Shown: piece by piece, positions 9,427 through 20,627 of the stretch | How the letters are laid out: every line of letters starts with the position of its first letter | Numbering within the stretch: position 1 is the stretch's first letter | Origin: CAWJAP01 sp963834365 | GTDB lineage: Bacteria; Acidobacteriota; Vicinamibacteria; Vicinamibacterales; Vicinamibacteraceae | Direction of reading: 5' to 3' | Length of the DNA: 64,000 nucleotides | Assembly: GCA_963834365.1 (NCBI GenBank) | Contig: CAWIBS010000029.1 | Location: 124,001 to 188,000 of the forward strand | Made by a program: the position numbers and the translations under genes | Notes under the pieces: generated by a model | Database searches by the model: none | The model's input: only the letters and a program-made list of their open reading frames with translations | Told to the model about the DNA's origin: nothing

Positions 9427-10385
9427 GCCCAGCTCCGGAGCCACGCGCCGGCAAGCACGAGCTCGAGCCCGACCACGAGGAGGGCAGCTGCGCCGAGCCA
9501 TCGCCAGGCCGGGATGACGCGTCGCTCGGTCAACACACGCTCCTGCGGCTCGACGCGGTCGAGCGCGGCGCGCAGGACGTCTGCGGCGCCGGCCGTGCCG
9601 GCCCGGACGAACGTTCCGTGCGTCGTGGCGGCAAGCGCCTGGAGCACGTTCTCGTCGATACCGAGGGGGACGTCGACCACCCCGAGCTCCGTGGGAAACG
9701 GCACCAGCCCGCTGCGGCCGACGCCGACCGCCATGATCGGCACCCTGTCCCGCGCGGCCAGTCGGGCAGCCTCATCGGGCAACGGTGTCCCGACGTTGGT
9801 CGTGCCGTCGGTGAGGGCGATCAGCACGCCGTTTGCGGTGCGTGCGGCACGGAGGCGACCGAGACCGCCGACGATGGCGGGGCCGAGCGCCGTCCCGACG
9901 TCGCTCGTGGACGTCTCGATGGCGGAGAGTCGCTCCAGCACCGCGCGGTGATCGGCTGTCAGGGGACACGCAATCGCGTGCTCGCCTGCGAAGAGGAGCA
10001 CGCCGAACCGGTCGCGGGGACGGAGCGGCACGAGCGTGCGGGCCACCTGCAGCGCGGAGCCCAGCCGATCCGGTTGACCGTCGCGCGCCCGCATCGACTG
10101 CGAGACGTCCACGAGGAAGAGGACATCGAGGCCGGGGCGGACGACGTCCCGCTGAAGGGCCACCTGTGTCGGACCTGCCATGGCCAGGGTGATGCCTGTC
10201 AGCGCGAGCAGCCGCAGCACCGAGGGCACACCCCGCAGGCGGACGCGCCAGGTGTCCGGTACGTCGTCGAAGAGCCACAGCGACGTGACCCGCGGCAGTC
10301 GGCGGCGCCCCGTCCGCCGGAGCAGCGCCCACCCGACGAGCGGGATCAGCAACAGGCCGAGCCACCACGGGGCCGAGAGCGTCAC
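9423..10385 (-). CDS. VWA-domain membrane protein, BatA-like
   Basis: 320 residues. Membrane helix LGLLLIPLVGWALL at the N-terminus and a second near residue 60, then VWA with DVSQSMRARDG, FGVLLFAGEHAIACPLT and VLIALTDGTTNVG, and a C-terminal helix. Its order (before the second VWA protein) and size fit BatA. Start and stop both overlap neighbours by four bases. Intact. Confidence 0.85.
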   Translation of the reverse strand: MTLSAPWWLGLLLIPLVGWALLRRTGRRRLPRVTSLWLFDDVPDTWRVRLRGVPSVLRLLALTGITLAMAGPTQVALQRDVVRPGLDVLFLVDVSQSMRARDGQPDRLGSALQVARTLVPLRPRDRFGVLLFAGEHAIACPLTADHRAVLERLSAIETSTSDVGTALGPAIVGGLGRLRAARTANGVLIALTDGTTNVGTPLPDEAARLAARDRVPIMAVGVGRSGLVPFPTELGVVDVPLGIDENVLQALAATTHGTFVRAGTAGAADVLRAALDRVEPQERVLTERRVIPAWRWLGAAALLVVGLELVLAGAWLRSWA

Positions 10386-11428
10386 GAGGCGGCCTTTCGG
10401 CGAGCCGCGTCGTCACGTCGTTGCCGGTGACGGCTCGCGCGGCCGAGGCTGCTGACCACACCCTGAGCCTCCTGCAGGGTGGCGGCATGCTGCGCGAAGG
10501 CGGGGATGCGAATGCCGAAGCGGACGCTGTCCAGTGCGCGAAGCAACACGCCGAGCCGGCTGGCCAGGCCCGCGCCTTCGGCCGTCCGTGCCACGCGCGC
10601 CGCGAGCTCGGGCGAGGTCAGCGCGTCGATGGAGCCGTTCGCGATCGGCGCTGCCCCCCGGCGCACGAGCATCGCCGCCCGGGTGTAGCGCACGCGCGCA
10701 TCGGCTTCGTCGCCGCACGCTGACGCCGCCAGCTGTCCGAGCTCGTCGGCGAGGTTCCGGTAGAACATCGCGTGCCGCCTGCGATTCACGCGCCGCCGCC
10801 ACCAGCGTGCGAGCGGCACACCAGCCAGGGCGCCAGCGGCCGCGATCGCCGCGATGCCGGCCAGAATGCGCGGCCAGATGGACGGCGGCGGGGGATCGGC
10901 CCGTCCGATGAGCGCGCGGAGCGGCATGTCGGCCGAGACGATGGGACTCGTCATCTCGATCGACAGGTGGGACGTCCACGACGAGACGAACGTCCGGCCG
11001 TCGGCCGCCAGGTACTCGAATGCCAAGGGAGGCAGCGCGAGGCGTCCGGTCTCGAAGCTCGTGACCGTGATCATCCAGCGCTGCTGCCAGCGATCGAGCC
11101 CACGCGTGTCGGACGACGTTTCGACGCCGAGCACCTCGAGCTCGCCGAGTCGATCCTCGACGCGCGGCCGTGCGGAGACCAGGCTGGAAGGCGCGTCGAT
11201 CGACAGCGTGAGCACGGCGCGTTCGCCGATCTGCAGACGGTCCGGGGCGATCGTCCCCTTCACGGAGAAGGGCAGCGTCTGTGCTGGCGCCGAGGCTGTC
11301 CGCGAGGTTGTCGTGGAGGCCGATGGCTCGGGGCGAGGAAGGGGAGGCGGGCCGGGCTGCGGCTCGGATCGCGCGGGCACGTCCGGCGGCGCGACGAGGG
11401 TCAGGGCGAGCAGGACGGCGTGAATCAC
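10382..11428 (-). CDS. BatD-like membrane protein
   Basis: 348 residues. Signal peptide and proline-rich linker, then a beta-sandwich region (about 50-155: FSVKGTIAPDRLQIGERAV, SFETGRLALPPLAFEY) typical of BatD/oxygen-tolerance proteins. A membrane helix follows at about 185-207, then a cytoplasmic helical domain with an arginine-rich tail. It has no VWA site. BatD-type proteins are thought to act outside the membrane with BatA/B. Overlaps both neighbours by ATGA. Confidence 0.7.
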   Translation of the reverse strand: MIHAVLLALTLVAPPDVPARSEPQPGPPPLPRPEPSASTTTSRTASAPAQTLPFSVKGTIAPDRLQIGERAVLTLSIDAPSSLVSARPRVEDRLGELEVLGVETSSDTRGLDRWQQRWMITVTSFETGRLALPPLAFEYLAADGRTFVSSWTSHLSIEMTSPIVSADMPLRALIGRADPPPPSIWPRILAGIAAIAAAGALAGVPLARWWRRRVNRRRHAMFYRNLADELGQLAASACGDEADARVRYTRAAMLVRRGAAPIANGSIDALTSPELAARVARTAEGAGLASRLGVLLRALDSVRFGIRIPAFAQHAATLQEAQGVVSSLGRASRHRQRRDDAARRKAAS

Positions 11429-12291
11429 GCCGCACCTCGGACGCGGCAGATGCTCGCGAGATCGGCCAGATAAGCGTGATCGGTCCGGAGGCTCACGTGA
11501 ATCGCGCCGGCGTCAACCAGACGGGAGCGGATCGCGCGCCGGCGCGAGGCCGCGCGCTCCCGGATGGCGCGACGCACGGCCGGCGAATGCGTGTCCAGCC
11601 AGCGTGTCTCGTCGCGCTCGGCATCGCGGACGCGCAGGAGGCCGACATCCGGCACGTCGTGTTCGAACGGCGTCGAGATGCTCACGCCGACCACGGTATG
11701 ACGGCGGACGGCTCCGCGGATCGCGGCATCCCAGCGCGGCGAGAGGAAGTCGGACGCGATGATGATCGCGCCTGGCGAGCGGAGGCTGCGCTCGGCGCGC
11801 AGGATGCCGGCGTCGAGGTCGGTGCCGGTCCCCGAGGGCTCGAGCGTCTTCAGCCAGTGGGCCAGTCGAAGGGCGTGCGCGAACCCGCGACGCGCCGGAC
11901 GTTCGGCTTCGACGCGATCGGTCACGACGATGGCCCCGACACGCTCCGAGTCACGAGCGGCCACGAACGAGAAGAGCACCGCCAGCTCCCGTGCCGTCCG
12001 CCACTTGTCGCCGCCGGGCGTTCGCATCGACAGGCTGGCGTCGAGCACGAGCACGAGCGCCGAGGCGTGCTCCTGCTCGAACACCTTCACCATCGGCCGG
12101 TTGTGCCGCGCGGTGACGTTCCAGTCCACCAGGCGGATGTCGTCACCGTACTGGTATTCGCGATAGCCGGCGAAGTTCAGGCCATGTCCACGGAAGACCG
12201 AGCGATGCACCCCGGGCGTCGGCACCGACCCCGGACGCAGGAAGCGAAAGGCGAGGCGGTTCGCCGAGGTACGCAGGCGGCCGATGTCCAC
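11425..12291 (-). CDS. DUF58 protein (MoxR-associated)
   Basis: 288 residues from a GTG at 12291 preceded by AAGGA about nine bases away. It contains the DUF58 signature GHGLNFAGYREYQYGDD followed by RLVDWNVTARHNRPMVK, then a VWA-like fold (LVLVLDASLSM, SVRTPGG-like loop, GAIIIASDFLSPRW). DUF58 genes almost always follow moxR and precede Bat genes, as here. Between it and moxR lies a 222-bp repeat-filled spacer, the only real gap inside the operon. Confidence 0.88.
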   Translation of the reverse strand: MDIGRLRTSANRLAFRFLRPGSVPTPGVHRSVFRGHGLNFAGYREYQYGDDIRLVDWNVTARHNRPMVKVFEQEHASALVLVLDASLSMRTPGGDKWRTARELAVLFSFVAARDSERVGAIVVTDRVEAERPARRGFAHALRLAHWLKTLEPSGTGTDLDAGILRAERSLRSPGAIIIASDFLSPRWDAAIRGAVRRHTVVGVSISTPFEHDVPDVGLLRVRDAERDETRWLDTHSPAVRRAIRERAASRRRAIRSRLVDAGAIHVSLRTDHAYLADLASICRVRGAA

Positions 12292-12302
12292 TTTGCGAGA
12301 TC

Positions 12303-12511
12303 CTTGTCAAGGCACAAGGCACAAGGCACAAGGCACAAGGAAGGTCAAAGGTGGAAGGGGAAAGGGAGAAGGGGAAGGGGAAAGGGGAAAGGGGAAAGGG
12401 AAAAGAAAAAGACGCAGGGGGAAGAAGGTGTTCGCCCGTTGAGGCCGAATGCAGATGAAGTCATGGTAACGCTCCGACCTTGTGCCTCGTGCCTTGTGCC
12501 TTGTGCCTTCC
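12303..12511. repeat. Heptamer arrays and polypurine tract between moxR and DUF58
   Basis: 12303-12342 has about five units of AAGGCAC. 12348-12424 is an almost pure purine strand made mostly of GGGGAAA units. 12478-12511 has about five units of TTGTGCC, the complement of the first array. The two outer arrays can form a stem enclosing the polypurine tract. The whole block lies within the operon transcript on the minus strand, where it reads as polypyrimidine. Confidence 0.85.
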
Positions 12512-12513
12512 AA

Positions 12514-13487
<974 letters not shown>

Positions 13488-13491
<4 letters not shown>

Positions 13492-15094
13492 GGGCGGGGC
13501 GTGACGGACCAGACACGCACGGTCTTGTCGCTGCCGCCAGAGACGAGCGTGCGCCCGCCCGGCGCCCAGGCCAGGGCCTGCACGGCGCCCGCGTGACCGG
13601 CAAACCGGGCCTGCTCGGTGCCGGTGATCGAGTCGAGCACACGGACGAGGCCATCCGGTCCCGCCACGGCGATCGTCCGGCTGTCGTCGGCCATCGCGAA
13701 CGTCGTTGCGTCAGCGATCGCGCGGAAGGACGCGCCCGTCTCCGGATCCCAGAGCACGACCCGCTGATCGGTCCCCACCGAGACGAGCAGCCGGCGATTC
13801 GGCGCGAAGGCCACGGCGGACACCGTCACACCCGGGCCATGGCCGGGAAACGCCTTGAGCTGGCTGCCCGTCGCCGCGTCCCACACGGCGATGCGTCCGC
13901 TGTCCCCGCCGGTCAGGATCGGATCGCCGGCCGGCGCGAAGGCGAACGCGGACGCCAGGCCTGGCGCGGGAACGGCGCTGACGCGCGCACCGGTCTCGAG
14001 GTTCCAGAGCGAGAACCCGCCGCCGTCCAGGCCGGGCTCCTGTGCAATCGCGCGCGTGCCGTCTGGCGCCACGGCACGGAACACGAGACCCTCGCCGCCC
14101 GAGAGCTGCCGCACCTCGCCGCCATGCTGCGGATCCCACACCCGGAGCGCGAAGTCGGCGGGCCCCGCCGCCGACACCGCCGTGCTCCCGGTACCGACGA
14201 ATCCGACGAAGAGCACCGCGCAGTCCTGCCCGTGCCCGTCGAATCGTCCCGATTGGCTGGCCTGGCTCAGATCCCAGATGCGCACGGAGCAGTCGCCCTG
14301 CCCGCCGCCCGACAGCACCCGCTGCGTGCTCGACACCGCGACCGACATGACAGCCGCGCTGTGCCCGGTGAATACGGACTGACCATTCCCGACGCCGGGT
14401 GCGCCAGGCGATTCCGCTACGGCCGTCGCCTCGCCGGGGGCGGCAGTCTGAGATGGCAGGGTTGTCGCCGTGGCGTCGGGCACGGTATCCGTTGCCGGGG
14501 ACCAGATCGACCACGTGAGGTAGCCCGCGTAGCCGAGCGCGGCGACGCCCCACACGAGCATGCCCATGAACAGCAGGTTCCGCGAGGAAGCCGAGAGCAT
14601 GTGCTCATCGGATCGTGGCGGGAACACGATCTGCGGCGGCAGGCCCGGCCGCGCCGACTGGCGGGCCGCGGGAGCCGACTCCGGGAGTGGCGCGATGGCG
14701 GCGGCGGAAACGGCGGCGGATACACGACGGTCGCTGCCGACGGTTCCGCAAAGGAGGGCTCGATCAGCGGCGCCGGCGGCTGGGCGGGGATCGCGTAGTC
14801 GCGCGTCGGGGCCTGCGACTCGCGCGGTGGTGGCGGCCGGTAGAAGTCCGTGCCCGAATCGGGCCCCTCGGCGGACGGTCCCGCGAACTCCGCGAGCGGA
14901 TCGAACGCGTCCGCGGGCGGACGGACGACCGGAACCGTCGCCGCATCAGAGGTGACGTCCGGCGGCCGTGGCGCGCCACGGGGCGTCACGACCGTCACCG
15001 CCTCCGAGAAGCGGGCTTCTTGATCGGCCCCGCACTGCGTGCAGAACCGCACATTGTCGTGGAGCTTCGCACCGCACCGAGTGCAAGCTGCCAT
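13488..15094 (-). CDS. Zinc-ribbon / single-helix / WD40 fusion protein
   Basis: About 535 residues, read across one frameshift near 14690. It begins with a zinc ribbon (CTRCGAKLHDNVRFCTQCG, four cysteines). A proline-rich cytoplasmic linker of about 130 residues and a membrane helix (LLFMGMLVWGVAALGYAGYL) follow. The outer part is a beta-propeller with repeated WD-type ends (VRIWDLSQ, LRVWDPQHG, IAVWDAATG, VVLWDPETG, VRVWSVTP). Overlaps moxR by ATGA and starts four bases after the lipoprotein stop, so it belongs to the Bat operon. Zinc-ribbon plus WD40 is not part of described Bat operons that I know; it may sense or scaffold. Confidence 0.75.
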
Positions 15095-15098
15095 CGAA

Positions 15099-16256
15099 TC
15101 AATCCTCGACGACGATCACGAGCTTTCCCTGCTTGAACTTGTCGGCCGCGGTGAGGCGAAGGACCGCGGAGGGCCCGCCGGTGGTGATCGCGTAGTCCAC
15201 GCCAGCCTTGAAGCTCTGGGGGAACAGCGTCACCTTCTTGACCTTCTTCAATCCCAGCTTGACGGCGTCGATCGGAATCTCGGTGGCCTCGGCAAGATTG
15301 AGCGCCGTGCTCTGCCCGACGTCGGGATAGAAGCTCCGCATGTTCTTCTCGACGACCTTCTGATTCACCAGTGTCTTCTTCGAGCCGAGGATGTAGCGAA
15401 CGGTGTTCGCCTCGGCTTCACGACGCGCCACTTCCGCCCGCTCCTTCTCGGCGGTCTCGGTCATCGCCTTGAGCTCCTCGCTCGTGCGGGCGACCGTCTC
15501 GTCGAGCTGTGCGGCCGTGGCGCGCAGGTCGTCGCGCTCGACCGTCGCCGTGGCGAGCTGCTTGAGCGCGTCGTCGCGTTCCTGCTTGAGGAGCTCGGTC
15601 AGCCGTTTCTGGTGCTCCTGCGGCGTGATCGTGGCCTTGCCGCGCGTGACCCACGTCCCGAACTGTCCCTTCTGGTAATAGGTCCAGACGCGGAAGCCGG
15701 GGACGAGGGCATCCTGCAGGTTCACCTGCGACACGATGTCATAGGCCTTCTTCGCGTTCACGTTCTGCCGAATCAGGAAGTTCATCGCGATGCGGTCGTG
15801 GCGATCGCCCTCGCCGACCACCACGCTCGCCGGCAGCTGCTGGCTCACCTGCTCGAGCCGCGCCTTGAGCTGCTGGACGTCCTTGTCGCGATCGATGAGG
15901 TCCTGGAGCAGCGTGCGCAGTCCGGCGCGCTCGGTCTTGATGCGCTCGGCGAGCAGGGCCCGCTGTTCGTCGGTCATCTCGGCCCCGAAGCCGGGCGGCA
16001 GGGACCCGCCACGGCTCTGGTACTTCGTGAGCAGCTGGCCGATCTGGCGGTTGGTCTGGGCCTGCTGCTGCTCGAGCTTCTCGTACTCGATGGCCAGTTC
16101 GGAGAGCGACTGCACGGCCGCTTCCGGCGCGGCGGCGACGTCCGGCTCGGGAGCGGGCGGCGGCTCGGCCGGCTTGGGGGGCTCGCGATTACACCCCGCG
16201 AGGAGGGTGATCGCCAGCACCACGCTCAGAGCCCGCCCGGTACATGCACTCGACAT
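15099..16256 (-). CDS. Coiled-coil lipoprotein at head of the Bat-type operon
   Basis: 385 residues from the ATG at 16256, chosen because it gives a clean lipoprotein signal (VVLAITLLAGC). A proline-rich linker, two long coiled-coil regions (about 55-140 and 190-280; rich in E, K, Q, R) and a C-terminal small beta domain ending KLVIVVED follow. I do not recognise the family. First gene of the co-oriented run, separated from the next by only four bases. It may be the periplasmic or outer-membrane partner of the MoxR/Bat complex. Intact. Confidence 0.65.
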   Translation of the reverse strand: MSSACTGRALSVVLAITLLAGCNREPPKPAEPPPAPEPDVAAAPEAAVQSLSELAIEYEKLEQQQAQTNRQIGQLLTKYQSRGGSLPPGFGAEMTDEQRALLAERIKTERAGLRTLLQDLIDRDKDVQQLKARLEQVSQQLPASVVVGEGDRHDRIAMNFLIRQNVNAKKAYDIVSQVNLQDALVPGFRVWTYYQKGQFGTWVTRGKATITPQEHQKRLTELLKQERDDALKQLATATVERDDLRATAAQLDETVARTSEELKAMTETAEKERAEVARREAEANTVRYILGSKKTLVNQKVVEKNMRSFYPDVGQSTALNLAEATEIPIDAVKLGLKKVKKVTLFPQSFKAGVDYAITTGGPSAVLRLTAADKFKQGKLVIVVED

Positions 16257-16627
16257 CGGTGATGGTCCTCGACTGGGCCAGCCGCTTCGCTGGCCGACTC
16301 CCGATAGCCCGCGTCCGCACAAACGGTCACGGGCCCCTGCGGCGAAAGAGGGAATTGTAGTCGATACAACGGACGAGGAGGGAGGAGCGAACGGGCGGGC
16401 CGTCCAGCCAATTCCTGCGCGTTCGTCAACTTGGTGAGAACGTGCCACTTCTGAGTTCGGCTGAAGCCGGACACTACGTCAACACCGTGAACTCTGGCTT
16501 CGGAGCAGCGGCGGGTCCAACGGCTGTCGCCCGACGAGATCAGCCGTCCGCGCGGCCGGCCAGCCTGCCGAGGGCTGGCCGCATGGCGGCGCGGGTCAGC
16601 GGCTGGCGCCAGCCGCTGGTCTGACGC
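16257..16627. other. Intergenic region with palindromes
   Basis: No gene is visible. 16456-16477 is a REP-type palindrome (TTCGGCTGAAGCCGG stem, CACTAC tail), and its right flank to about 16495 is shared with 62157-62179. 16556-16578 is a hairpin with arms GGCCAGCC/GGCTGGCC. 16598-16619 is a perfect 22-bp palindrome (CAGCGGCTGGC and its complement) just after the TonB receptor stop; it may act as an mRNA 3'-end stabiliser, as it lacks a T-run. The promoter of the Bat-type operon should lie at 16257-16450. Confidence 0.6.
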
Positions 16628-19323
16628 TCAGAACGTGACGCGCATGCCCAGCTCGATCCGGCGGGCCATGTCGGCCGACGTCGGCTGACCAAAGAAGTCC
16701 GACGTCAGCACGCCGCTGTAGGTGCGATAGTTGACGTCGTTGAGCAGGTTGAAGACCTGCGCGAAGATCTCCAGGTTCACGCGGCCCTGCGCCTGAGGTG
16801 GACCGCCGCCCATCATCATCATCGGACCGCCGCCCCCGCCCGGTCCGCCGCGGCCGCCGCCTCCGGGACCGCGGCCGCCGCCATCGCCGCCGCGCTGCAC
16901 GATCACCGGCCCGCCCGGCTGGCCATCGCCCGTCTTCGGCTTGCCGAGGCCCTTGGTCCAGCTCAATCGGAAGTCGACGTTCAGGTGGTCGTCGCCGCGC
17001 GCCGCGTTGCGGCCGACGCCGGCAGGCCGATCGTTGATGACCGAGTCGGCGTTGTTGTCGAAGCCGGTCGTGATGTTGTAGGGCGCCGCCGACTCGTAGC
17101 GCACGTTCAGGTTGGTGCGCAGCCCGAGGAAGAGCGGCGTGCTGACGAAGCCGAAGATCCGGTGGCGCACGTCGCCGCGCGTCGGCCCCCATTCGGCCGC
17201 GAGGTTCGTGCCTTCCACGGGCAGGCTGGTCGCGCTGTCGCCGTCGCTGTTCGCTTCGGCCAGCCGATAGTTGATCGTGCCGAACAGGCGCCTGGGCGCG
17301 TAGTTCAGGTTGACCGACACGTCCATGCCCTGGCTGCGGGCGCGGCCGATCGAGTCGATGAACGAGACATTGCCGACCGACGGGTCCGGCCGCACGCCGT
17401 CGATCGGCGCGTTGATGTTCACGGCGCGATAGACATCGGTGCTGCGCTGCGAGAAGTAGTTGCCGCGCAGTTGCATCCAGCCGGTCACGGCATGCTCGAA
17501 GCCGACCGACGCGCGCGTAATCGTCGGGATGACGATCGCCGCCGACACGCGGGTCACGCTGGGCGGCAGCTCTTCCTCGCGGACGCCGCCGGCGCTCGGA
17601 TCGGGATAGCCCGGGTTGCGAATGATGATGTCGCGCTGCCGCACGCCGTCGAGCCGGAGCGACTGCTCGTAGAGGCTGTCCTCGAACCAGTCGTAGAAGA
17701 TGCCCGCGCCGGCGCGGAGCGTCGTCCGGTTGCTCTTGAACGGCGACCACGTGACGTGGGCACGCGGCGCGAGGTTCAGCGCGTCGCCGACGTGGGTCTG
17801 CGCTTCGTAGCGGAGGCCGGCGCTGACCATCACGTTCTTGCGGACGCGGATGTCGTCCTGGATGTAGGCGCCGAACTCCCAGAACGTGTAGTCGACGAGC
17901 GGATCGCCGATGCGCTGCGAGAACTGCAGCGGCCGCTGCAGCTCGAAGGCGGAGTCGCCGCTGAAGGTGAAGGTGCCCAGGTAGTTGCGCGCCTCGTCGC
18001 CGCGATACCAGCCGCCTTCGAGGAGGACGCCCGTGCGCAGCGCGTGCTTCTTGCCGAGACTGAAGTCCACGTTGTCGGCGAACTCGATCTCTTTCGAGGT
18101 GCGGCCGCCGCGCACCTGCGCGCCGCCGCTCGTGAACGTGTCCTGCACCCGGACCGTGACCTCGTCGAGCAGAGGCGTGGACGATGAGTCGTCCCACTCG
18201 AGCGAGAAGCGCACCTCGTTGCGCAGCTTCCCGAGCGATCCGCTGTTCGAGACCCGGACCTCGTGCTCGAGCGACTCGCTGTCATAGGCCCGCGTCGGGG
18301 AGATCGAACTGGCCGACGCCGAGGTTGCCCTGCGAGTTGCCGTTGCGCGCGTACTCGAGCCGCAGCAGCTGGTTCTTGTTGATCGCGTGCTCGACGCGCG
18401 CATTGAAGTTCACCCGATCGACCGGCTGGGTGACCAGGCCGCGCACGACCTCGCCGGTCGCCGGATCGGACACGAGAATCGTCTCGGTCTCGTACTGATC
18501 GAGGCCGCCGACGTTCAGCGAGAACGACGTCCGGCCCTTCACGATCGGGCCGTCGAACGACCACTGATAACGCCGCGCCTGCTCGGCGCCCTTGGTCGGC
18601 GCGAATGCGTTGGTGGCGTTCAGCGATTCGTCACGGAAGGTGAAGCCGGCCGAGTTGCGCCAGTTGCCGTTGCCGGGGCGCGTCCGGATGTCGACGCGCG
18701 GAAATCCCGACTCGTGGTTCTCGGCCGAGTACGGATCGAAGCGGAAGCGGATCTCGGCGATCTGCGACTTCGGCGGCAGCCGGCCGCCCGAGAACCCGTT
18801 CACGCGCAGCGTCGCGCCGGGCCCGGCCATCTGCTGCAACTGCTCCGCCATCTCCTCTTCATCGTCCGGGAGGGCGTCGATCTGCTCCTGGGTGAGCGCG
18901 GTCGAGAACGCATCGTTCAGCGCCTCGTCGGTCTTGTCGCGCGTGACGTCCACTTCTTCGGCGAACCGGCCGATCTCGAGCCGGACTTCCTTCCGTTCCT
19001 GGCGTCCGCGGCGCAGGTTGACGTCGGGAACGTCCACCGATTCGAAGCCGGCCGACTCGACGTGCAGCATGTACTTGCCGGCCGGCACGTCATCGAAGAT
19101 GGCCTCGCCGCGTTCGTTGGCGGTTGCCGTCATCGGCTCGGCGGGCGGCAGCACGATGGTGACCGTCGCGCCGAGGATCGCGGCGCCCGTCTGGTCGAGC
19201 ACCGTGACCCGCAGTCGCGCTGCGTGCCGGATCCCGCTGGACCTGTTCGTCCTCGGCGCGCGCCATGTCCGCGAAGCCGACGAGCGCGCCGAGTGCCACC
19301 AACGTTCGAAGTGCGTTCCGCAT
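16628..19323 (-). CDS. TonB-dependent receptor with regulatory N-terminal domain
   Basis: About 898 residues. Signal peptide (LVALGALVGFADMARA), then a carboxypeptidase-regulatory-like beta-sandwich (LDQTGAAILGATVTI, YMLHVESAGFESVDV), a plug region, and an outer-membrane beta-barrel ending in the aromatic-terminal strand IELGMRVTF. A glycine-rich loop with four consecutive methionines (about residues 800-840) replaces an extracellular loop near the end. Two frameshifts (near 19215 and 18295) split it. It lies beside the LolA-like gene, which has similar Gly/Pro-rich inserts, and a two-component system. The ligand is unknown. Confidence 0.82.
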
Positions 19324-19445
19324 CGTCGTTCCTGCCGCCCGAGTCGTCTTTCTGAATGTGCGGCCGTCCGATACCGCAGCCCCCGCGCTGCCAGCCGGCC
19401 CGTCCAGGGCCGCGCCGCACAGCAGCGCGGATCGTAGGGCGAAAA

Positions 19446-20424
19446 CTAATTGGACGTCTTGCGCTTGAACTGCTCGGGATCGACGCTCGCGTTGAGCTTG
19501 TACTTCTTGATCTCCCACTCCTGCGACCGGCTTGTCGCCAGTCTGTTGCGTGATCCGGTGCGGCAGCAGCACGCCGTCCACCTTCTTGTGATCGGCAAAG
19601 AACCAGGACATCTCGACCATCGGCGGCGGCGGGGGCGGCCCTTCGGCCTCGCGCTTCTTGCGCTCTTCCTCGATGCGGGCCCGCCTGGCTTCCGGCGTCT
19701 CGCCCTCACGGCGCTCGAACCGCTGGGTCATCATGCGCGTCGGGTCGCGGTCCATGTAGGTGAGCATGACCGGCAGGTGGGACTCGGCGTTGACGAACAC
19801 ACGCGCAGTGAAGTTGCCCTCGCCCTTGGCTTCGAGGACTTCCGCCTGGCCATCGGGCGATTCGGCCTTGCCGACGTACGTGAACGTCAGGCCGCTCGTG
19901 GCGGGGGTGCCGGGCAGGAACGCGAGCGCGGTACGCCAGAAGTCGCCGCGGACCCGCGGCAACGGATCGAAGCGCTGACCCTGTCCGCCGGGGCCGCCTG
20001 GCCCTCCGGCACCGCCCGGTCCGCCGGGGCCGCCGGGACCGTCACCGATGCGAATCATCATGCCGCCCGGCACCGGTCCGAGCGGGCCCATCCACGCTTC
20101 GGCGCCGTTGAGCGTCGTCGCGATGCGCGGACCCGGCATGCCGGTCGGCAGCGTCATCTGCTCGATCCGCTGGAACTTGTCCGGGAGCACGAAGAACAGC
20201 TCGAGATCGCCGTTCATCTCGCTCTCGCCCATGACGCGGCGATACGTGCCTTCCGCCGACAGCGTCTTCACGGCCGCGAGCTTGGCGTCGCCGCCGAGCG
20301 CCTTCCGCACCTGGGTCAGCACCTCCTGGGCCTGATCGGTCTGGCCCGCGCCCAGCACGGTGGCGCAGAGCACCGGCGCCAGGAAAGCAGCGGCAGCTTG
20401 GGTCGAGGGCATCCAGGTTCGCAT
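19446..20424 (-). CDS. Exported LolA/outer-membrane-sorting-like protein with Gly-Pro insert
   Basis: About 325 residues, frameshift near 19530. Signal peptide (AAAAFLAPVLCATVLGAG), then TLSAEGTYRRVMG and LELFFVLPDKFQRIEQ, the repeated amphipathic strands of a LolA-like half-barrel. This is interrupted by a collagen-like GPGGPGG insert near residue 125, and a (P)6 stretch precedes MVEMSWFFADHK. The C-terminus WEIKKYKLNASVDPEQF fits the family (LolA-like ending in D-P-x-x-F). Likely periplasmic or outer-membrane-associated and co-expressed with the adjacent receptor. No family symbol assigned. Confidence 0.65.
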
Positions 20425-20627
20425 CGAAGGTCTCCGGGAGAATCGGCGGGAGGGCGGCGGACTGTCCACGCTCCCCGACTTGGACGAGTGTCCGACCGTC
20501 ATTGTTGGCCTTCCGCGGGCCCCGATGGTTAAGGGCGGGCTAAGAGTTTGTTAAGCATGTAAAAGCTGGCCGAACGGGCGGATCCGCGCCCTCGCGGTGG
20601 TGTTACTCTCGGCTCCGGACTCGATTC
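20425..20627. promoter_or_regulatory. Divergent control region with 11-bp-spaced direct repeats
   Basis: Between the LolA-like gene (minus) and the histidine kinase gene (plus). TTAAG at 20529-20533, CTAAG at 20540-20544 and TTAAG at 20551-20555 are direct repeats spaced exactly 11 bp, the layout typical of OmpR/PhoB-class operators. The cognate-looking OmpR-type regulator is encoded at 22536. An AT-rich stretch with TGTAAA follows at 20558-20563 and could be a -10 region. This is inference from pattern only. Confidence 0.55.

Noticed and set aside
16598..16619. Operator-like perfect palindrome
   Set aside because: Located immediately after the receptor stop and away from promoters; more likely a 3'-end hairpin.
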